DNA from: Edaphobacter aggregans
GTDB taxonomy: Bacteria; Acidobacteriota; Terriglobia; Terriglobales; Acidobacteriaceae
Length of the DNA stretch: 37,742 nucleotides
NCBI GenBank assembly: GCA_022736715.1
Contig: DZDJ01000028.1
Span: 1-37,742, forward strand
Reading direction: 5' to 3'
Position numbers and translations under genes: made by a program. How positions within the stretch are numbered: position 1 is the first letter of the stretch; each line of letters opens with the position of its first letter. A model generated the notes under the pieces. It had not been told where the DNA came from and did no database searches. It saw nothing but the letters and a program-made list of their open reading frames with translations. Below, piece after piece: positions 33,311 to 37,742 of the stretch.

Positions 33311-34747
33311 TCAGGCCACCTCAAAACGGTCGCCCCGCGCAGGGCAGTGCACTTCCAGCCCATAGCGCTGTTCGATTTCTGCCTGCAGCACCTGTTGCGC
33401 ATCCGGCTCGCCGTGAACCAGAAAAACCTTCTTCAGCCCCTTGGCAATTGGCTCCATCCAACGGAGCAGCTCCTGCTGGTCAGCATGACCACTCAGTTCT
33501 CCAATGGCATCCACCTCTGCGCGCAGGCGCATTGGTTCGCCAAAGATCTTCACCTCCGGCTGCCGCTCCACCAGCTTCCGGCCCAGCGTATTCATCGCCT
33601 GGTAGCCGGTAATCAGTACCAGATTGCGCGGGTCTTCAATGCTGTTCTTCAGATGGTGCAGCACCCGTCCGGCCTCGCACATGCCCGATGCGGAGATCAC
33701 CACATAGGGCATCTTCAATTCATTCAACGCTTTACTTTCTTCCACGCTGCGCACATAACGCAACCGGCTCCAGCCAAAGGCGTCCTTGCCGTTGCTATAA
33801 AACTCGCAGGCCTCGCGGTCCCAGTCCTCCGTATGCTTGCGGAAAACGTCCGTCACGTTCACAGCCAGCGGGCTGTCCACAAACATGGGAACATCGGGGA
33901 CCAGCTTTTCTTCAATCAACTGGTGCAACAGCAGCACCACCTGCTGCGTGCGCCCCACGGCAAAGGCCGGCATCACAATATGTCCGCCACGGCCCACCGT
34001 CCGGTTCACCAGCGCGGCCAGCTTCTGCTTGACCGGCCCAATCGGCTGATGCAGCCGGTTGCCGTAGGTGCTTTCCATGATCAGATAATCGGCGGCCGGG
34101 GCCTCGTCCGGATTCTGGATGATCGGCAAGTGCTTCCGCCCCACATCGCCGGAAAACAGCAGCCGGACACGCTGCCCACGCTCCATGGCATCCACCAGCA
34201 CACAGCCCGAACCCAGCATGTGGCCAGCGTTGGAATACGTCACCTGAAAGCCCTCCTCCTTTGCAGACCCGGCCAGCAGTTGCGGCTCATGCAGCTTGAC
34301 CGGCTGCATCTGCTGCACGGCCTGCGCCGCGTCCTCCTGCGTGTAGAGCGGCTCTACCGGCTCCTCGCCCGGCTCCATACCAATCGACTTCCGGCGTCCG
34401 CGCCTGCGCGTCAGGAACTCGGCATCATATTCCTGGATGTGCGCGCTGTCCTTCAGCATGGGATCGCATAAATCGATGGTCGCTGGAGTGGCATAGATGG
34501 GCCCGCGATACCCCTGCTTCGCCAGCGAAGGCAGATTGCCGCTGTGATCGATATGCGCATGTGACAACACCACAGCGCTCAACTGCTCCGGCGGCAGCGC
34601 CAGATGCGTGTTGATGGCAACTGCTTCGCGGCGGTGCCCCTGAAAGAGCCCGCAATCCAGCAGAATATTGCGCCCGGCGCATTCCAGATGATGAGATGAG
34701 CCTGTAACTGTTTGCGCCGCGCCCCAGAAATGTAATCGCAATGCCAC
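33311..34747 (-). CDS. MBL-fold, beta-CASP RNA-processing nuclease
   Basis: A 478-residue metallo-beta-lactamase of the beta-CASP family, which includes CPSF73-like and bacterial RNA exo/endonucleases. The zinc motif H63-A-H65-I-D67-H68 (LSHAHIDHSGN) is intact. Others are YSNAGHMLGSG (motif 3), LFSGDVGRKHLP (motif 4), MESTYGNR, the beta-CASP cap with GGHIVMPAFAVGRTQQ, VVISASGMCEAGR, and FGEPMRLRAEVDAIGELSGHAD (motif C). An RNA substrate is inferred from the family. The GTG at 34747 is supported by AAGGAGG 5 nt upstream. It is the gene upstream of mraY on the same strand. Confidence 0.92.
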   Translation of the reverse strand: MALRLHFWGAAQTVTGSSHHLECAGRNILLDCGLFQGHRREAVAINTHLALPPEQLSAVVLSHAHIDHSGNLPSLAKQGYRGPIYATPATIDLCDPMLKDSAHIQEYDAEFLTRRRGRRKSIGMEPGEEPVEPLYTQEDAAQAVQQMQPVKLHEPQLLAGSAKEEGFQVTYSNAGHMLGSGCVLVDAMERGQRVRLLFSGDVGRKHLPIIQNPDEAPAADYLIMESTYGNRLHQPIGPVKQKLAALVNRTVGRGGHIVMPAFAVGRTQQVVLLLHQLIEEKLVPDVPMFVDSPLAVNVTDVFRKHTEDWDREACEFYSNGKDAFGWSRLRYVRSVEESKALNELKMPYVVISASGMCEAGRVLHHLKNSIEDPRNLVLITGYQAMNTLGRKLVERQPEVKIFGEPMRLRAEVDAIGELSGHADQQELLRWMEPIAKGLKKVFLVHGEPDAQQVLQAEIEQRYGLEVHCPARGDRFEVA

Positions 34748-35074
34748 GAAGCCTCCTTGTGTCGCCGTCGCCAGCGAAAAATAAGACTAAATGCACACTG
34801 CGCAAAAGGACAAATCTGGTACCTGATTTTGCAACAGAACAAAAATCTGCACCTGGCGGGAACCGCAAGGCAAAAGACGCCGTACTCACCCTGCAGGATG
34901 TTCTGCGCGGATTACAGAGCACCTACAATCCGCTTATGGCGGTTCCCCGGTTTTCGCGGAGTTTCCAGGGACATGCAGGATGGTTTTTTAAGGAAAAAGC
35001 CATTTCCGGGCATCACGTTCCCTCTACACCAACTGGAAAAACGCTATAGCATTTTCACGGCCCTTGATTGCACC
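34748..35074. other. Intergenic stretch with a quasi-palindrome
   Basis: No supported gene lies here. At 34812-34829 the 18-bp sequence aaatctggtacctgattt is palindromic except for one mismatched pair and could be an operator for the divergent nuclease gene. The rest shows open frames on the plus strand without recognisable similarity or ribosome-binding sites. Confidence 0.35.
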
Positions 35075-35191
35075 ATGACAAGCAGACTTCAGCAGGAAAT
35101 CCAACAAAGCAGGCCATTCGCTTCCATTGAAGCCGAGGCCCTGCTGGAAGAGGTGCGGTGTGCGATCGGTAATGCCATACCGATCGCATGA
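35075..35191 (+). pseudogene. Short MarR-like N-terminal remnant
   Basis: An ATG at 35075 opens a 38-codon frame beginning MTSRLQQEIQQSRPFASIEA and continuing EALLEEVRCAIGNA. The pattern RLQxEIxQxxPFxSxExEAxL is, from memory, typical of the first helix of certain MarR-family regulators, which are about 150 residues long. Here the frame ends after the first helix, inside a hairpin. No continuation was found in the other frames before the response-regulator gene. It may be a deletion remnant or a chance small ORF. Confidence 0.35.
35161..35188. terminator. Perfect 11-bp hairpin next to the response-regulator gene
   Basis: tgcgatcggta and taccgatcgca form a perfect 11-bp stem with a 6-nt loop. 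It lies 28 nt beyond the stop of the minus-strand regulator, as expected of a terminator, but has no T-tract. An operator role for the vanished MarR-like gene is the alternative. Confidence 0.45.
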
Positions 35192-35215
35192 TCCGTCGGC
35201 GAACGAAATGCTTCC

Positions 35216-36034
35216 CTACATCCTGGCTGGCAGCGTGGAGGGCGGCTGTATACCGCCAAACTCCTCTGCAGAATTGTCTGGCGCGTACTTCTTCAACAAC
35301 TGATGATGCAGGCAATAAAGCGCCAGTTCCAGACGGTCAGAAACTCCCAGCTTGTCATACACCTTGCGCAGATAATTCTTGATGACCTGCTCCGTGGTGC
35401 CAATCTGGTAAGCGATCTCTTTGTTGCGCATGCCACGCGTAATGCAGCCAATGATTGCCAGCTCTTTTTCTGACAGCTTCGGCTGCACACGCGGGTTGGT
35501 CAGCGTATTTGCCTGCGAGCGATATGCTTCAATTACCCAGTTCACTGACTGGTTGTCGATCCAGGTCTCTCCGGCGGCAATCTTGCGGATACACTTCACC
35601 AGCAGATCCGGAGAAATCGAACGCGGAATCACCCCGCGCACGCCGCGCCGGTACAACTCCACCGTATTGGCCTCGTCCGTTTCCACCACCTGTACAATCA
35701 GCTTCGCGTCCGGCGCACGGCGCACCAGCTCTGGAATGGCGTCCGTTGTGCCCGAAATCAGGCTCCCCTCAATCAGCACAACGTCCGTTGGATAGCGCTG
35801 CAAAGCCGCCTGCAGGTTTTCCAGCGTTTCTGCCTGCGCCACCACCCGGATATCGTCTTCCAGCGCGAAGACCTTGCGCATACCAACCCGGTAAATTGCC
35901 TGCGAATCCGCCAGTAAGACCCGGATCGCGTGCAGCGGCTCTGAAGTGGCCATCCTTGCATCCCCAGTGTTTGTCCCCCCAGTCAGCATTTCCGCCTGTG
36001 GAACATCGAGTTTTGGTCGATGAGAGGTACTCAT
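35216..36034 (-). CDS. NarL/LuxR-type regulator with degenerate receiver
   Basis: A 272-residue DNA-binding regulator. Residues about 37-155 align with a response-regulator receiver, but key residues are altered: the acidic pair reads D43-S44, the phosphoacceptor position carries E89 (VVLIEGSL instead of LxD), the conserved threonine is V116, and the lysine is R138 (GVIPRSIS). Phosphorylation in the usual way is therefore unlikely. The C-terminal LuxR helix-turn-helix (about 185-245) is intact: LSEKELAIIGCITRGMRNKEIA, TTEQVIKNYLRKVYDKLGVSDRLELALY. The first ~30 residues are a polar extension. The start ATG overlaps the pilZ stop (ATGA), so both are made together. A phosphorylation-independent or ligand-driven switch is inferred. 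There is no histidine kinase nearby. Confidence 0.9.
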   Translation of the reverse strand: MSTSHRPKLDVPQAEMLTGGTNTGDARMATSEPLHAIRVLLADSQAIYRVGMRKVFALEDDIRVVAQAETLENLQAALQRYPTDVVLIEGSLISGTTDAIPELVRRAPDAKLIVQVVETDEANTVELYRRGVRGVIPRSISPDLLVKCIRKIAAGETWIDNQSVNWVIEAYRSQANTLTNPRVQPKLSEKELAIIGCITRGMRNKEIAYQIGTTEQVIKNYLRKVYDKLGVSDRLELALYCLHHQLLKKYAPDNSAEEFGGIQPPSTLPARM

Positions 36035-36399
36035 AATGTTTGTGCCTTAAAAAAATACTCGTCGATCACAGCCGCAGCGCGGATGTACGATCCATTCCGC
36101 TCGCTGCGCACCACACGTCCAAGACAGTTCACCACCACATCTGCATCGGCACCAAGCACCGCAGCGGGCATGGCCAGCGTGAACTCAATCTTTGTGTCCG
36201 GATCCAGAAAACGGTCCGTCAAAAAGAGCAGTCCACTCGCAGAAATATTCTCTGTGGTCGCCTTCACTTCCCCTTGAGGCGTCTGCAACCGTAAATCGAG
36301 TTGGATTGGAAAGCGAACCGCTGTCCTCACCGGATGCGCATGCTGTTGGGCAATGAGCCGCTCGTCGTCTGCTATATTTACTTTAGAGTTACTAAACAC
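36031..36399 (-). CDS. PilZ-domain protein (c-di-GMP receptor)
   Basis: A 122-residue single-domain PilZ protein. Both c-di-GMP-binding elements are present: R25-T-A-V-R29 (RxxxR) and N51-I-S53-A-S-G56 (N/DxSxxG). The remaining barrel strands include IEFTLAMPAAVLG and CLGRVVRSERNGSYIRAAAVI. It likely senses c-di-GMP and passes the signal to a partner. The GTG at 36399 is supported by GGAAGG 5 nt upstream. Its stop overlaps the start of the LuxR-type regulator by 4 nt, making that protein the obvious partner. The match is firm; ligand binding is predicted from the motifs. Confidence 0.9.
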   Translation of the reverse strand: MFSNSKVNIADDERLIAQQHAHPVRTAVRFPIQLDLRLQTPQGEVKATTENISASGLLFLTDRFLDPDTKIEFTLAMPAAVLGADADVVVNCLGRVVRSERNGSYIRAAAVIDEYFFKAQTL

Positions 36400-36774
36400 G
36401 GTTACCTTCCAGGAACAGAATAGACCAAGTCACCAACATATGCGCTGCTAACATTACTATTTTTTTTGACCGCACCGCACAGAATCTCCAGAATATCCAA
36501 GGAAATCTGCTCTTTTTGACATCAGTCCCGAATCCACAGAAGGTTACCGTAGTTACCTATTTCCGAGAGCGAACCCAATAACTTTAGTAGATAGAAGAGA
36601 TGCATAGCAGATCGCTGAAAACTGGGCCACTTGTCTGGGAAAACGAAGGTCTGATATCCAGAAAATTCCTCAAATGGGAAGGACAGGAAAATATAGGCAG
36701 AAAAAGAGATAGCGGCTCCAGAACAAGTGCAGCGTCCTGGAGCTGTTTGGGGGATTACATTCGAAAGTAATTGG
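36400..36774. other. AT-richer intergenic region
   Basis: A 375-nt gap with lower GC than its neighbours, including a run of eight Ts near 36462-36469. It holds the pilZ promoter, which was not resolved. A 56-codon plus-strand frame (36600-36770) with an AGAAGAG-type site has basic composition and no recognisable similarity, so it is not called. A weak 7-bp stem (gctccag / ctggagc, near 36714-36743) follows the aldo/keto reductase and may help termination. Confidence 0.4.
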
Positions 36775-37742
36775 TTACACAATTGAGATGGCAGGCAAAG
36801 GATTGGCGGCCACGAATGCCTGTATCTCGGCAATCTCAGAAGAACTCAGCCGGAAAGCGCCCGCGCCAATGATGCCTTCCACCTGTTTTGCATTCCGTCC
36901 ACCTACAATCGCGCCGGTAATGGCCGACAGCCGCAGCGTCCACGCGATCGCCACCTCGCCCGGCGAGCGGCCATGCTGCTTGCCAACCTCTGCCAGCAGG
37001 GCCACCAGCTTCAGATTGCGCGAGAGGCGCGGCTCCTGAAAGTCCTTGTTGCCGCGGCGCCAGTCATCCGCTGGCAGATTCGCAATCCTCTCTGCGGTCA
37101 TCGCTCCGGTCAGCAACCCGGACTGCATCGGCGAATAGTTGATGACGCCAATGCCCTGTTGTTCGCAAAAAGGCAGAATCTCTTCCTCCACCGCGTTGTT
37201 GATCAGCGAGTATGGCGGCTGCAGCGAGGTGACCGGGGCAATCTTCTGCGCGCGCTTCAACTGTTCCACGTTGAAGTTCGACACGCCGATCCAACGGACC
37301 TTGCCCTGCTTCTGCAGATCGGCCATCGTCGCCCAGCCTTCTTCGATTTCCTCCTCAGGAAACGGCCAGTGAATCTGGTAGAGATCGATTACACCCAGAT
37401 CCAGGCGGCGCAGGCTGTCCTCCACCTCGCGGCGAATCTCCTTCATGCTGCGCGTAATCTCGCGCTTTTCATTCCACACCAGCTCGCACTTGGTAAAAAC
37501 ATAGGGCTTGTTGTGCATCCCTTTCAGCGCCCTGCCCACCACTTCTTCCGAGTGCCCCAGCCCATAAACCGCGGCCGTATCAATCCAGTTCATGCCCAGG
37601 TCAATGGCGCGGTGAATGGCCGCAACCGAGTCCGCATCCTCCTGCGGTCCCCAGGAAAACTGCCAGTCGCCGCCGCCAATGGCCCAGGCGCCAAAGCCGA
37701 TCGGCGTAATCTGTAAATCCGAGTTGCCAAGCTGCCGTGTCT
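36775..37742 (-). CDS. Aldo/keto reductase (5' end outside the window)
   Basis: An NADPH-dependent TIM-barrel oxidoreductase. The frame stays open to the window edge, giving at least 321 residues; an internal ATG at 37593 would remove the first barrel strand. The visible N-terminus TRQLGNSDLQITPIGFGAWA is that of the family, so only a few residues are missing. The catalytic tetrad is present: aspartate and tyrosine in DTAAVYGLGHSEE, lysine in YVFTKCELVW and histidine in LYQIHWP. Later blocks are WIGVSNFNVEQLKRA, LQPPYSLINN, GVINYSPMQSGLLTG and the cofactor-binding GAIVGGRNAKQVE. It belongs to the large AKR group with broad or unknown carbonyl substrates. No operon partner is visible. Confidence 0.93.
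   Translation of the reverse strand, partial: TRQLGNSDLQITPIGFGAWAIGGGDWQFSWGPQEDADSVAAIHRAIDLGMNWIDTAAVYGLGHSEEVVGRALKGMHNKPYVFTKCELVWNEKREITRSMKEIRREVEDSLRRLDLGVIDLYQIHWPFPEEEIEEGWATMADLQKQGKVRWIGVSNFNVEQLKRAQKIAPVTSLQPPYSLINNAVEEEILPFCEQQGIGVINYSPMQSGLLTGAMTAERIANLPADDWRRGNKDFQEPRLSRNLKLVALLAEVGKQHGRSPGEVAIAWTLRLSAITGAIVGGRNAKQVEGIIGAGAFRLSSSEIAEIQAFVAANPLPAISIV

Noticed and set aside
36600-36770. A 56-codon plus-strand frame with a purine-rich site
   Set aside because: Basic, low-complexity-like composition and no similarity; it ends next to the convergent aldo/keto reductase stop. It is too weak to call.
1-37742. Search for defence systems, CRISPR, integrases, tRNAs or phage genes
   Set aside because: No direct-repeat array, Cas-like or nuclease-toxin motifs, integrase, or tRNA T-loop signature was found by reading both strands.

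Overview
The window reads as a chromosomal segment of a free-living, heterotrophic Gram-negative soil-type bacterium, most likely an acidobacterium of the Terriglobia/Acidobacteriaceae type. This is an inference from the mix of genes: secreted GH2/GH3 glycosidases, a Tat-exported phospholipase C, an IPT/NHL propeller between pgpA and cinA, long rimO, and dense paralogous regulators. It was not tested by comparison. No rRNA, tRNA, CRISPR array, prophage or transposase was seen.

Positions 1-12,300 are mostly housekeeping on the + strand: rimO, then (after a minus-strand secreted GH3 beta-glucosidase) yacG-pgpA, an IPT/NHL beta-propeller gene, cinA, plsY-gpsA, ftsY, ribD and ribE. A dispersed repeat family lies upstream of rimO and, as a 218-bp inverted-repeat element, between pgpA and the propeller gene. 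Positions 12,550-14,412 hold a secreted GH2 glycosidase.

Positions 14,634-23,405 form the main metabolic island. It has a Tat-exported phospholipase C (minus), an apparently frameshifted small secreted-protein gene, a EutR-type AraC regulator (minus), and then ethanolamine permease, EutB and EutC (plus), followed by an ACT-HAD phosphatase annotated as SerB. A nearly identical 28-bp motif, followed 17-18 bp downstream by a TATYCT box, precedes both the phospholipase side and the permease operon. It is a good candidate for a shared EutR operator. The inferred logic is scavenging of phosphatidylethanolamine: lipid cleavage outside, ethanolamine import, B12-dependent deamination inside, without microcompartment genes or a EutA reactivase nearby.

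Positions 23,456-27,600 contain an Lrp/AsnC regulator and a 1,203-residue GH13-type enzyme with large unassigned N- and C-terminal parts. Positions 27,911-31,876 contain a stress group: a two-CBS-domain protein, a small heat-shock protein, a histidine ammonia-lyase and a tandem universal stress protein. By eye, the only three exact GTGA-N6-TCAC palindromes in the window sit in the upstream regions of the CBS, Hsp20 and Usp genes, suggesting one CRP/FNR-family regulon that resembles the content of the mycobacterial dormancy regulon.

The right end carries mraY away from any cell-wall cluster, a beta-CASP metallo-beta-lactamase nuclease, a short MarR-like remnant, a translationally coupled PilZ / degenerate-receiver LuxR pair, and an aldo/keto reductase that runs off the window. 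Starts were chosen from Shine-Dalgarno sites and family N-termini. All functions are from sequence reading alone.
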